Positions 1 to 7,704 of a stretch of DNA of 46,710 bases are shown one piece after another; positions within the stretch are counted from its first letter, which is position 1; each line of letters starts with the position of its first letter. The position numbers and the translations under genes are program-made. The notes beneath the pieces were generated by a model that had not been told where the DNA came from, did no database searches, and saw only the letters and a list, made by a program, of their open reading frames with translations. Source of the DNA: Candidatus Kapaibacterium sp. GTDB lineage: Bacteria > Bacteroidota > Ignavibacteria > Kapaibacteriales > WFXC01. The DNA is taken from positions 1 to 46,710 of the forward strand of contig JALWJX010000078.1 in assembly GCA_026996895.1 (NCBI GenBank). Reading direction: 5' to 3'.

Positions 1-1
1 C

Positions 2-589
2 CATTTGTCCGAGGGACACCTTGCCCGGAGTTTTGATCGAAGTGAAGCAGAAGCGCGCTGGATGCGACAGTACTTTTTGCTGACCGATAAGCCCATTCTG
101 TATGTTGCGAACACCGATGAAGAAGGCTTTCGGCAGAGTAATCAATGGATTGAGCAGGTGCAGCGGTGGGCAGAGCAGCGGCAGGCAGAAGTTGTCACCA
201 TTTGTGCGGCTCTGGAAGCAGAGTTGGCACAGCTTTCGGATGAAGAGCGGCAGGAATTTCTCCGGGAATTTGGCATAACAGAACCTGCATTGCATCGGGT
301 GATTCGGAAAGCGTATGAGTTGCTGGGGTTGATTACTTTCTTTACTGTGGGTCCCCGGGAAGTTCGGGCGTGGACCGTTCGCCGTGGGGCAACGGCGCCA
401 GAAGCAGCCGGGAAAATTCATTCGGACTTTGAGCGGGGATTTATTCGAGCTGAAGTGATGCATTTTGCGGATTTGGAGGCACTGGGCTCGGAGCAGGCGG
501 TCAGGGAAGCCGGGCGATACCGGATTGAAGGGAAGGATTACCGCGTTCAGGATGGGGATATTTTGTACATCCGCTTCAATGTTTCGTAA
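2..589 (+). CDS. ychF: Ribosome-associated GTPase/ATPase YchF, 3' part
   Basis: This is the C-terminal ~195 residues of the Obg-related P-loop protein YchF (OLA1 family), which binds ribosomes and hydrolyses ATP or GTP. The frame is open from the first bases of the window, so the true start and the G1-G3 motifs lie upstream. The ORF-track start at base 5 is only an internal TTG. The segment DKPILYVANTDEEGF matches the point where the G domain resumes after the helical insertion. From about residue 105 the TGS domain follows, with family-typical GLITFFTVGPREVRAWT, AAGKIHSDFERGFIRAEV and a final DGDILYIRFNVS. The TAA stop is followed at once by the ATG of the HAD gene, so the two are probably co-transcribed. 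In many bacteria ychF lies beside pth and prs; here those genes are a few kb away on the other strand. Assignment is firm. Confidence 0.95.
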   Translation, partial: HLSEGHLARSFDRSEAEARWMRQYFLLTDKPILYVANTDEEGFRQSNQWIEQVQRWAEQRQAEVVTICAALEAELAQLSDEERQEFLREFGITEPALHRVIRKAYELLGLITFFTVGPREVRAWTVRRGATAPEAAGKIHSDFERGFIRAEVMHFADLEALGSEQAVREAGRYRIEGKDYRVQDGDILYIRFNVS

Positions 590-1294
590 ATGGTTGCTCT
601 GCCGCGGGGATACGTTGCGTTTGATATTGATGGTACGTTGTTGCGCTGGCATTTCGGCAAAGGGTTACGAGTAATGGTGGAAGTTTTTGAGGAGCTCTTT
701 CAGGTTCGGATACCGGAAGCGCGTTATCCGCAGGCGGCAGGGAAAACAGATTGGCAATTGTTCCGTGAACTTCTGGCAATCGCAGAGATAGATGCTCAAG
801 TGGGCGAGCAGCAGCGCCCTGCCTTTTTTCGGCACTTTGCCCGTCAGATACGGCGTTATGGCAGCGAAGAGTTTCAACTGTTGCCCGGTGTGCGGGAACT
901 CTTTGCAAGGCTCCGCGCGCAGGAAATTGGCATTGGGGTGGTGACGGGGAATATTCAGCCAGTAGCAAGGTGGAAATTGTCCCTGTTTGCTCTGGACCGA
1001 TTCGTGGAGCTTGGAGCTTATGGAGATGAGTCGCCGGAACGGACACAGCTGGTTCAGCTCTTTGCACAACGGTTGCAGGCGCGGTATGGCCAGAAAATTC
1101 CCTTTGTGCTGGTCGGAGACTCACCGAATGATGTTGCGGCGGCACGCCAGGCAGGAATGCCAGTCATTGCAGTTGCTACCGGTCCGGTTTCCGAACAGCA
1201 ACTGAGGGCAAGTGCTCCTGATGCTTTGCTGGATTCCCTTGAGAATAGCCAACGTGTGCAACAACTGGTCGAAGCGCTATGGGAAAGAAATTGA
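590..1294 (+). CDS. HAD-superfamily hydrolase (phosphoglycolate phosphatase-like)
   Basis: A 234-residue cytoplasmic HAD phosphatase. Motif I is FDIDGTLL near residue 11, with both the nucleophile and acid/base aspartates. Motif II is the threonine in GIGVVTGN near residue 120. The acidic motif IV is VGDSPNDVAAARQAG near residue 175. An alpha-helical cap (C1 type) lies between motifs I and II. The layout resembles Gph/PGP-type phosphatases, but HAD substrates cannot be read from sequence. The ATG abuts the stop of ychF, and the 3' end overlaps cmk by 16 bases, which suggests translational coupling in a ychF-HAD-cmk-ispH unit. Family is secure; substrate is unknown. Confidence 0.88.
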   Translation: MVALPRGYVAFDIDGTLLRWHFGKGLRVMVEVFEELFQVRIPEARYPQAAGKTDWQLFRELLAIAEIDAQVGEQQRPAFFRHFARQIRRYGSEEFQLLPGVRELFARLRAQEIGIGVVTGNIQPVARWKLSLFALDRFVELGAYGDESPERTQLVQLFAQRLQARYGQKIPFVLVGDSPNDVAAARQAGMPVIAVATGPVSEQQLRASAPDALLDSLENSQRVQQLVEALWERN

Positions 1295-1971
1295 TCATTG
1301 CTATCGATGGTCCGGCTGGATCGGGAAAAAGTACAACGGCGAGAGCGTTAGCCCAACGGTTGGGATATTTGTACATCGACACGGGGGCGATGTATCGCGC
1401 CCTGGCATTAGCGTTTCTGCGGGAGCATTTCCCCATCGATGAAGCTCATGCCCGTCAGATTCTTCAGAAATACACCGTCCGACTGGCAATGGTCAATGGG
1501 GAACAACGAACGTTTCTCAACGATGAAGATGTGTCGGAAGCGATTCGGCGTCCCGAAGTCACGAAGATTGTCAGTCCTGTCAGTGCGCTGCCCTCCATTC
1601 GATCGGCGATGGTGGAGTTGCAGCGGGCATTAGGCAAAGAAGGGGGCGTTGTGCTGGATGGGCGAGACATTGGGACGAATGTCTTTCCGGATGCTGACAT
1701 CAAAATTTTTCTCACAGCTTCTGTCGAAGCTCGGGCTCGTCGCCGGGCTGCTGAGCTGGAACGGAAGGGGATTCCGGTGGATATAGAGCAGTTGAAACAG
1801 GAAATTGCGGAACGGGATTATCTGGATTCCCATCGCCCTATTGCCCCGCTACGGAAAGCACCAGATGCCATTGTGATTGATACGACCAATCTGAGCTTTG
1901 AGGAACAGGTTGAGCAAATTTATCAGATTGTGCAGGAACATCTTCGTCACCATTGCAAAACAACCGAATGA
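1279..1971 (+). CDS. cmk: Cytidylate kinase
   Basis: CMP/dCMP kinase of 230 residues, which phosphorylates CMP and dCMP with ATP in pyrimidine nucleotide recycling. The N-terminus carries the family P-loop IAIDGPAGSGKST followed by LGYLYIDTGAMYRA. The middle has GGVVLDGRDIGTNVFPDADIKIFLTAS, the typical nucleotide-binding and lid-proximal stretch. The ERDYLDSHRPIAPL segment supplies the lid arginines and the conserved D-R-P element. Length is normal for the long bacterial form. The start overlaps the preceding HAD gene, and ispH begins 44 bases downstream, an arrangement (cmk next to lytB/ispH) seen in several phyla. Confidence 0.97.
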   Translation: MGKKLIIAIDGPAGSGKSTTARALAQRLGYLYIDTGAMYRALALAFLREHFPIDEAHARQILQKYTVRLAMVNGEQRTFLNDEDVSEAIRRPEVTKIVSPVSALPSIRSAMVELQRALGKEGGVVLDGRDIGTNVFPDADIKIFLTASVEARARRRAAELERKGIPVDIEQLKQEIAERDYLDSHRPIAPLRKAPDAIVIDTTNLSFEEQVEQIYQIVQEHLRHHCKTTE

Positions 1972-2015
1972 GCGGTTCGTTTCTCGCCTTTCGGAACGAG
2001 AAAGTGAGGAGCACG

Positions 2016-2975
2016 ATGCAGGTAACCATTGATCCGTCCGCTGGCTTTTGCTGGGGCGTAGTGCGCACCATTGAGATTGCCGAATTTTATCTACGCCAGG
2101 ATCCCGGTAATGTCTACGTACTGGGCGATATTATTCACAATCCTGCGGAGATTGAGCGGTTACAAAAGCTGGGGCTGAAGACCATTACCCATAGCGAGTT
2201 ACCAAAGCTCAAAGGCACCGGAGCGAAAGTTTTGATCCGGGCGCACGGGGAACCGCCGTCGACCTATCGGATCGCTTATGAGTGTGGCATCGAACTGATC
2301 GACGCAACCTGTCCCATCGTGACAAAACTTCAGGAGCGGGTGCGGAAATACTACAATCTGGGGTATCAGATTGTGCTGTACGGTAAGAAGAACCATCCGG
2401 AAGTTCGGGGCGTTTGTGGGGTGTGTAATGATGAATGTGTGGTAGTCCTGAGCGTTGACGAAGCGTTGCAGTTGGTCGATCGCACCCGTAAAACAGCGCT
2501 GTTTACGCAGACGACGATGGACCGGGCAACCTTTCATCAGATCGAGCAGGCGCTTCGAGAGGCACTCACAGCAGAATTCGTTGTTGATCCAGATGGCGAT
2601 GGACAACCGGGGTTTTCATTCTTTGAAGCGAAAGATACGATTTGTGGACAGGTTGCCGGTCGAGAGTCGAAGTTAGCGCAATTTGCCCAGGCACAGGATG
2701 TGGTCATTTTTGTCGCCGGAAGAAATTCTTCCAATGGCAAAGTTCTGTATGCCACAGCAAAGGCGGCAAATCCCCGGACGTACTTTATCTCAGATGTGGA
2801 TGAGCTCCGTCCAGAATGGCTTGTGGGGGCAGAGCGCGTGGGGATTTCCGGAGCGACGAGCACACCCCATTGGCTGATGGCAAAAGTCAAAGAATACATC
2901 GAGAAAAATTTTGCTTCGGAGCCTGCGACTGTAGAGCACAACAACACCGAGCATCACTCGTTTTATAGTTCTTGA
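2016..2975 (+). CDS. ispH: 4-hydroxy-3-methylbut-2-enyl diphosphate reductase
   Basis: IspH/LytB, the last enzyme of the MEP pathway, reduces HMBPP to IPP and DMAPP using a [4Fe-4S] cluster. The three cluster cysteines are visible in GFCWGV (N-terminus), DATCPIV and DTICGQV. Substrate-binding motifs HGEPP, NHPEVRG and TQTTMD are also present, and the SSN motif occurs as RNSSNGKVL. The ORF track starts at 1953, but the 21 extra codons overlap cmk. The ATG at 2016 is preceded by a GAGGAG-type ribosome-binding site and gives the canonical start MQVTIDPSAGFCWG, so I place the start there (319 aa). tRNA-Cys begins 11 bases after the stop. Confidence 0.97.
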   Translation: MQVTIDPSAGFCWGVVRTIEIAEFYLRQDPGNVYVLGDIIHNPAEIERLQKLGLKTITHSELPKLKGTGAKVLIRAHGEPPSTYRIAYECGIELIDATCPIVTKLQERVRKYYNLGYQIVLYGKKNHPEVRGVCGVCNDECVVVLSVDEALQLVDRTRKTALFTQTTMDRATFHQIEQALREALTAEFVVDPDGDGQPGFSFFEAKDTICGQVAGRESKLAQFAQAQDVVIFVAGRNSSNGKVLYATAKAANPRTYFISDVDELRPEWLVGAERVGISGATSTPHWLMAKVKEYIEKNFASEPATVEHNNTEHHSFYSS

Positions 2976-2986
2976 TTTTCCCCGTT

Positions 2987-3057
2987 GGCAACGTGGCCGA
3001 GTGGTTAGGCAGGGGTCTGCAAAACCTCGTACGGCGGTTCGAATCCGCCCGTTGCCT
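2987..3057 (+). tRNA. tRNA-Cys (GCA)
   Basis: A 71-nt cloverleaf. The acceptor stem GGCAACG pairs with CGTTGCC, with discriminator T. The D-arm is GCC...GGC. The anticodon stem GGGGT/ACCTC carries loop CTGCAAA with anticodon GCA. The T-arm contains GGTTCGAATCC. CCA is not encoded. It lies between ispH and efp on the same strand and may be part of their transcript. Confidence 0.96.
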
Positions 3058-3095
3058 CTTTTTGTGCTTTGTGTGTTTAAGAGTATGAAAAGCGA

Positions 3096-3659
3096 ATGGG
3101 AAGTGCTTCAGATCTGCGGGTGGGGGCTGTGATTCGGTACAACAACACGCCCTGCTTGATCCTTGCGTGCGAGCATCGGTTTATGGGTCGGGGCAGTGGG
3201 TTTTACCAGGTCAAAATGCGGGATCTTAAGAGTGGACGGTTGTATGAGCATAAGTTTCGCTCCAACGATGACGTCGAGTTCATCCGGCTGGAACGTCGCC
3301 CCTACCAGTACCTTTACAACGACGGCGATTTGTTCTACTTTATGGATGTTGAAACGTACGAGCAAATTCCCGTTTCTAAGGAGTTGGTGGGTGATCAAAT
3401 CAAATTTTTGAAGGAAAATCAGGTGGTCGATCTGGCTTTTGACGGTGAGGAGGTGATTGCCGTGGAACTTCCTCCGCACGTCAACCTCCGGGTTGTGAAA
3501 ACGGAGCCAGGGGTTCGTGGGGATACAGTGACCAATGTCCAGAAGCCGGCGACCTTAGAAACGGGAGCAACGATTCAGGTGCCGATTTTTATCAATGAAG
3601 GGGACGTGGTGCGGGTCGACACCCGGACTGGAGAATACATTGAGCGGGTAAAAGAGTAG
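3096..3659 (+). CDS. efp: Translation elongation factor P
   Basis: EF-P (187 aa) binds between the P and E sites and relieves ribosome stalling at polyproline. The three beta-barrel domains are complete: the N-terminal KOW-like domain, the OB domain (YQYLYNDGDLFYFMDVETYEQIPV) and the C-terminal OB domain ending in GDVVRVDTRTGEYIERVK. The domain I loop that normally reads PGKG or PGRG and carries the modified residue here reads FMGRGSGF. The tip residue is therefore Arg32 rather than Lys, and the flanking Pro is replaced by Met. This resembles in part the Arg32 type rhamnosylated by EarP in Pseudomonas, but no modification enzyme is in the window. It is preceded by tRNA-Cys. Confidence 0.97.
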   Translation: MGSASDLRVGAVIRYNNTPCLILACEHRFMGRGSGFYQVKMRDLKSGRLYEHKFRSNDDVEFIRLERRPYQYLYNDGDLFYFMDVETYEQIPVSKELVGDQIKFLKENQVVDLAFDGEEVIAVELPPHVNLRVVKTEPGVRGDTVTNVQKPATLETGATIQVPIFINEGDVVRVDTRTGEYIERVKE

Positions 3660-3676
3660 CGCCTGTGCGCTATTTT
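3657..3676 (+). terminator. Possible short intrinsic terminator of efp
   Basis: The stop codon of efp is part of a small GC-rich hairpin, TAGCGC-CTGT-GCGCTA, followed directly by TTTT. The stem has six perfect pairs and the T-run is short, so strength is uncertain. Confidence 0.4.
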
Positions 3677-3930
3677 GCTGCAGTATTCCCGGTGGCAGTA
3701 CCCAGGCAAACTGTCTTCTCTGCCAACGTTCAAGAGATGTACAATCTCCCATTAGCCGGGTTATCGTTGTGGTGTAGCAATTCAGCGTGGGCTTGGCACA
3801 CGTAATTCCCTCTCTCTTCACCGATCCAATTTTCTCTCGTGTGAAAATGCTGCTGGCGTTGAGCAGAAAGCAATACTGCCCCCGTAAGAACAACAGGTCT
3901 TGATGTCCTTACGGGGTGCAGCGCTAAGCC
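3677..3930. other. Convergent efp/rpsD intergenic region with a 9-bp hairpin
   Basis: About 250 bases between convergent genes, with no ORF that resembles a protein. The one clear structure is the inverted repeat CCCCGTAAG (3880-3888) / CTTACGGGG (3908-3916) with a 19-nt loop, 14 bases beyond the rpsD stop. It has no T-run on either strand, so it is not a standard intrinsic terminator. It may protect the 3' end of the rpsD mRNA or act as a factor-dependent termination or pause site. Confidence 0.45.
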
Positions 3931-4533
3931 TTAGCGAGCGTAGAACTCAATCACCTGCGGTACTTCGCAGATCACGGGAATTTCCTCTCGTGGAGGAATA
4001 TACAGAAATCTTGCTTTGAGCTCAGCTTTCGATAGCTCAATGTATGGTGGCGGCGACGCAACTCGGATCGCTTCCTGGAAGCAGGGGAGCTTCCGGCTTT
4101 TCTCTTTGACCTGTACTTCGTCGTTGACATTGAGCTGGTAGGAAGGAATATTGATTTTTTTGCCGTTGACCAGGATATGACCGTGGGTCACGTATTGGCG
4201 AGCTGCCCAGATGGAGCGAGCCAGCCCAGCGTGGAAGACAAAAGCGTCCAGACGGCGCTCCAGAAGCTGGATGAGATTGTCAGCAGTGTTTCCTTCCATT
4301 CGGCTGGCTTTTTCAAAGTATCGGCGCAACTGGCGGTCGCTGATATTGTACTGATACCGCAGCCGTTGCTTTTCCAGCAACTGTTTGCCGTAGTCAGAAA
4401 GTTTTGAGAAACGGCGATTGCGCCCGTGCTGCCCTGGTGGATAGGGCCGCTTCTGCATATACTTTCGCGCTTTGAGGGTTAAAGGAATCCCCAGCTTGCG
4501 GGATAACTTGACTTTGGGTCCTGTGTAATTCAT
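3931..4533 (-). CDS. rpsD: 30S ribosomal protein S4
   Basis: S4 (200 aa) nucleates 16S rRNA folding of the small-subunit body. The N-terminal helical region contains the signature PYPPGQHGRNRR. The S4 RNA-binding domain is present as ERRLDAFVFHAGLARSIWAARQYVTHGHILVNGKKINIPSYQL. The N-terminus lacks the CxxC pairs of zinc-binding S4 forms (C-minus type). The gene begins 12 bases after the pth stop and so probably shares its transcript. It is not next to rpsM, rpsK or rpoA, the usual S4 neighbours. Confidence 0.97.
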   Translation of the reverse strand: MNYTGPKVKLSRKLGIPLTLKARKYMQKRPYPPGQHGRNRRFSKLSDYGKQLLEKQRLRYQYNISDRQLRRYFEKASRMEGNTADNLIQLLERRLDAFVFHAGLARSIWAARQYVTHGHILVNGKKINIPSYQLNVNDEVQVKEKSRKLPCFQEAIRVASPPPYIELSKAELKARFLYIPPREEIPVICEVPQVIEFYAR

Positions 4534-4545
4534 AACTGCATCCGT

Positions 4546-5220
4546 TTATCTGTTCCACGAACTTGCTTGCGATACTAAGGGTTTGGAGGCAGGGAGATGA
4601 CCAAATTTTTCCCGTGACTCGGCATTGACTTCCGTCATAGCACGCTCTGGTCCCAGCAAAATCATCTTGTCCAGGGCACGGACAGCATCTTCCAGCATTT
4701 CCATTTTTGCCTGTTCCTCTTCGGGCGCAAAAGGGGAAAGGACATACTGAGCCATACCGCCGGGACCGAAATTTCGACCGATACCGCAGCGGAGGCGCCA
4801 GAATTCCGTTGTGCCCAGATGCTCAATAATCGAAGCGACACCGTTATGCCCTCCCGGACCACCGCCACGTCGCAAATGAATGCGCCCGACCGGGAAATTA
4901 TACTCATCCACAATCACGACAATCCGGCTGATGGGGACGTTGTACATCTCTTGCGCGCTGGCAACTGCTTCTCCGGAGTTGTTCATATAGAGCATAGGCA
5001 GGATGACAGCAATGCGCTTGCCCTTGAAGGTGAAGAGGCACTCCATCCAGCCGTCGCGTTTCTGGAAGTCGAAGCAGTGGTGCTGGAAAGCAAAGACCTT
5101 AGCGACGGACCATCCGATATTGTGTCGGGTGCCTTCGTATTCCGGGCCGGGGTTGCCCAGACCAACAATCATCCAGTCTACCTTGGGTCCCCGTCGTCGC
5201 TGTTTTTGCTTTCCTTTCAT
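4546..5220 (-). CDS. pth: Peptidyl-tRNA hydrolase
   Basis: Pth recycles peptidyl-tRNA released by stalled or aborted ribosomes. The core begins at MIVGLGNPGPEYEGTRHNIGW, which includes the conserved Asn of LGNPG and catalytic His of TRHNIG. It continues with VDEYNFPVGRIHLRRGGGPGGHNG, which holds the catalytic Asp-equivalent region and the GGHNG asparagine. The ORF is 224 aa because of a basic N-terminal extension (MKGKQKQRRRGPK). Translation may instead start at the internal ATG at 5172, which gives the usual family N-terminus; neither start has a strong ribosome-binding site. It lies in the prs-rplY-pth-rpsD series, a common neighbourhood for pth. Confidence 0.95.
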   Translation of the reverse strand: MKGKQKQRRRGPKVDWMIVGLGNPGPEYEGTRHNIGWSVAKVFAFQHHCFDFQKRDGWMECLFTFKGKRIAVILPMLYMNNSGEAVASAQEMYNVPISRIVVIVDEYNFPVGRIHLRRGGGPGGHNGVASIIEHLGTTEFWRLRCGIGRNFGPGGMAQYVLSPFAPEEEQAKMEMLEDAVRALDKMILLGPERAMTEVNAESREKFGHLPASKPLVSQASSWNR

Positions 5221-5251
5221 AGACGGTTTTCAGCTTTGTTGTTGATCCCCA

Positions 5252-5869
5252 TCAAGCCGAAGCTTCGGCTGTTCCTTCCTGCGTTTCGCCTTCACTTTCC
5301 TCAGCACCTGATACTTCAGCCTCCTTTGCGGGCGCAATAATGGTAACGATCACCTCTTCCGGATCGTTGAGGATTTCAATATTTGGTAAGTTGAGATCTG
5401 CAACGCTGATACTGTCGCCAATTTTCAGTTCTGAAATGTCGATCTCAATGTGATCGGGGATATTCGTTGGTAAACATTCGATTTCCAGCTTCGACACAGC
5501 CTGCTGAAGAATCCCTCCAACTTTCGTTCCTGGCGCTTCGCCCACTAAGGTCACTGGTACTTCGACCGTGATTTTATGTCCTTCCGTTAGCAACTGAAAA
5601 TCAAAATGCACAATTCGGTCGGTAATAGGATCGAGTTGAAAGTCTTTTAGAATGCAGGTTTGATCAGGCTTTCCATCAATTTTCAGCGTTACGGTATGGA
5701 AGTGCTGGGTGTAGACTAAGGGCCAGAGGGATTGTTCTCGAACTGCGATAGGAATTCCCTCTTTTCCCTCGCCGTAGACAATGCCAGGAACCATCCCTTT
5801 GCGCCGAAGGGCTTTAGCGTGCTGTTTCCCTGTGTTTCGTTCAACTGCCTGAATGACCACATCGCTCAT
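5252..5869 (-). CDS. rplY: 50S ribosomal protein L25/CTC (general stress form)
   Basis: Long-form L25 (CTC/TL5 family), a 5S rRNA-binding ribosomal protein. The N-terminal L25 domain includes the RNTGKQHAKALRRKGMVPGIVYG stretch. The C-terminal TL5 beta domain includes VPVTLVGEAPGTKVGGILQQ and IPDHIEIDISELKIGDSISVADL, and is followed by an acidic Glu/Ala-rich tail. The ORF track starts at 5908. The ATG at 5869 is preceded by GAGAAGG and yields the normal N-terminus MSDVVIQ, so it is preferred (205 aa). It lies between prs and pth, a widely conserved order. Confidence 0.96.
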   Translation of the reverse strand: MSDVVIQAVERNTGKQHAKALRRKGMVPGIVYGEGKEGIPIAVREQSLWPLVYTQHFHTVTLKIDGKPDQTCILKDFQLDPITDRIVHFDFQLLTEGHKITVEVPVTLVGEAPGTKVGGILQQAVSKLEIECLPTNIPDHIEIDISELKIGDSISVADLNLPNIEILNDPEEVIVTIIAPAKEAEVSGAEESEGETQEGTAEASA

Positions 5870-5904
5870 AGCCTTCTCTCCCTTGTTGTGCTTTATTTGG
5901 ACTC

Positions 5905-6843
5905 TCAAAAGTCGGTAATTTCAAAAAGCGAGCTAATGGAACGATTGTTATGCGTTCGGATTATAGCTTCGGCAAAAATTTTTGCGATGCTGCATACTTC
6001 GATTTTTTCTGAAGCGCGCTGGAGCGGAATCGTGTCAGAAACGAACAGCTTTTCAATCGGGGCATTTTCAATCCGCTCAATAGCATTGCCGGAAAATACT
6101 GGATGCGTACAAATACCGTAAATTTGCTGTGCTCCTGCTTCCTTCAGTGCCGTAACGCAGCTTACGAACGTGCCGCCGGTATCGATCAAGTCATCGACGA
6201 TGATTACTGTTTTGTCGGATGGATCTCCGATGATGTGAAGCACTTCCGCAACGTTTGGCTGGGGCCGCCGTTTATCGATCAGCAGCAAATCCGCTTTGAG
6301 CCGTTTAGCATAAGCACGCGCTAATTTGACTCCGCCAACATCGGGAGCTGCGATTGCTAAGGTAGATGGATCCAGTTCCAGCTCCAGCACCCGTCGCAGG
6401 AAGACCGTCGAGGCGTACAGGTGATCCAGTGGAATGTCAAAAAAGCCCTGAAGCTGGGGAGCGTGAAGATCCATTGTGATGACCCGGTCAGCACCGGCAG
6501 TGGTCAGCAGGTTGGCGACCAGTTTCGCTGAAATTGCAACTCTCGGTTGATCTTTCCGATCCTGCCGGGCATAGCCAAAGTAAGGGATCACTGCCGTAAT
6601 CCGACTGGCTGAGGCGCGGCGAGCAGCATCAATCAACAGCAGCAACTCCATCAAATTATCTGCCGGGGCAAAGGTGGATTGAACGATAAACAAATCCACA
6701 CCGCGGATGTTCTCTTCGTATTTTACCCAGATTTCGCCATCGCTGAAGTTTCGGATACTGACGGCAGCCAGTTCCATATCCAGATGGTGGGCGATTTTCT
6801 GCCCCAATGCTGGGTGGGAGCGCCCCGTTACGATTTTCAGCAT
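5905..6843 (-). CDS. prs: Ribose-phosphate pyrophosphokinase (PRPP synthetase)
   Basis: Prs transfers diphosphate from ATP to ribose 5-phosphate to make PRPP for purine, pyrimidine, His, Trp and NAD synthesis. The 312-aa class I protein shows FSDGEIWVKYEENIRG, the catalytic flexible-loop region YFGYARQDRKDQPR, the metal-binding MDLHAPQ(L)QGFFDIP element and the PRPP-binding loop VIIVDDLIDTGGTF. The start is 46 bases downstream of the 3' end of tRNA-Gln on the same strand. rplY follows after a 35-base gap. Confidence 0.97.
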   Translation of the reverse strand: MLKIVTGRSHPALGQKIAHHLDMELAAVSIRNFSDGEIWVKYEENIRGVDLFIVQSTFAPADNLMELLLLIDAARRASASRITAVIPYFGYARQDRKDQPRVAISAKLVANLLTTAGADRVITMDLHAPQLQGFFDIPLDHLYASTVFLRRVLELELDPSTLAIAAPDVGGVKLARAYAKRLKADLLLIDKRRPQPNVAEVLHIIGDPSDKTVIIVDDLIDTGGTFVSCVTALKEAGAQQIYGICTHPVFSGNAIERIENAPIEKLFVSDTIPLQRASEKIEVCSIAKIFAEAIIRTHNNRSISSLFEITDF

Positions 6844-6889
6844 ACTTCCATAGACGGTTAACTATCCCCTTCGCCCAAAATAAAAAAAG

Positions 6890-6961
6890 CTGGGGCGGCA
6901 GGATTCGAACCTGCGAATGGCGGATCCAAAGTCCGCTGCCTTGCCGCTTGGCTACGCCCCA
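6890..6961 (-). tRNA. tRNA-Gln (TTG)
   Basis: A 72-nt cloverleaf on the minus strand. Acceptor TGGGGCG pairs with CGCCCCA, with discriminator G. Anticodon stem GCGGA/TCCGC encloses loop CTTTGGA with anticodon TTG. The T-arm has GCAGGTTCGAATCCTGC. CCA is not encoded. It lies between recX and prs. Confidence 0.96.
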
Positions 6962-7050
6962 ACACCGCGAAAAGAACGGTAAGCTTTCTTCTGAGTTAAA
7001 AAATGCCACTTTTCGTGTACAGCAAAGGCGTTAACGTGCAACCATCAACG

Positions 7051-7686
7051 TTATTGCAGGTCGTCGAAAAGTTCTTCGATGATCAGGCGAATGGTATCCC
7101 AGGTAAAGCCGCGGCGTTGCAGGAATTGAATCAGTAACTGCCGTTGTTTAGCAGCCGGTTTGTGTTGTAAAGCCCGGAGTTTGCGAAGCGCTGCTTCCCG
7201 CGCCAGATGGTGTTGGTGGATGTCATCTTCGAAAGGAGCAAGAGCAGCTTCAATCAGATGCTCGGCTATGCCGCGCCGGCGAAGTTCATATCGTACCCGG
7301 TAATAACCAGAAGGCTTCCGCTTGAGATAGCTGCGGATGAATTCTCGTGCAAATTCCGCATCGTTCAGATAGCAGTACCGATGCAAAAATGCGATGACCT
7401 GATCAATAACTGGTGTCTTGAATCCCTTTTTGCTCAGATGTTGCCGTACCTGATATTCCGTTCGCGCTTTGTAGCCCACGTAGTGAAGCGCAGCTTCCTG
7501 AGCGCGGTGGTATTCGGAAAGGTGGTGTAATGTCTCAAGATCTTCTGTTCCGATTTGCTTGCCGACCCACAATTGCTGTTGTAAGATCACGGTTTTCGGT
7601 AACTCGATGACGCTGCCATCACTCAAATAAACCTTTTGCCACTGCGGTTTGCCCTTTCGAGGACCGATCTCCTGGACATGCAGCAT
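7051..7686 (-). CDS. recX: Regulatory protein RecX
   Basis: RecX (211 aa) binds RecA filaments and inhibits or modulates recombinase and coprotease activity. The three tandem three-helix RecX repeats are visible: AALHYVGYKARTEYQVRQHLSKKGF, DAEFAREFIRSYLKRKPSGYYRVRYELRRRGI and LLIQFLQRRGFTWDTIRLIIEEL. An N-terminal ~55-residue beta-rich extension (VYLSDGSVIELPKTVI) is common in this family. It begins 18 bases after recA on the same strand, the classic recA-recX operon. Confidence 0.93.
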   Translation of the reverse strand: MLHVQEIGPRKGKPQWQKVYLSDGSVIELPKTVILQQQLWVGKQIGTEDLETLHHLSEYHRAQEAALHYVGYKARTEYQVRQHLSKKGFKTPVIDQVIAFLHRYCYLNDAEFAREFIRSYLKRKPSGYYRVRYELRRRGIAEHLIEAALAPFEDDIHQHHLAREAALRKLRALQHKPAAKQRQLLIQFLQRRGFTWDTIRLIIEELFDDLQ

Positions 7687-7704
7687 AGCAGTTGATACAG
7701 AGCG

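Noticed and set aside
576-1145. 189-aa minus-strand ORF
   Set aside because: Antisense shadow of the HAD phosphatase, with no protein-like pattern.
3555-3893. 112-aa minus-strand ORF between efp and rpsD
   Set aside because: Overlaps the efp 3' end antisense, has no ribosome-binding site and lacks homology-like features.
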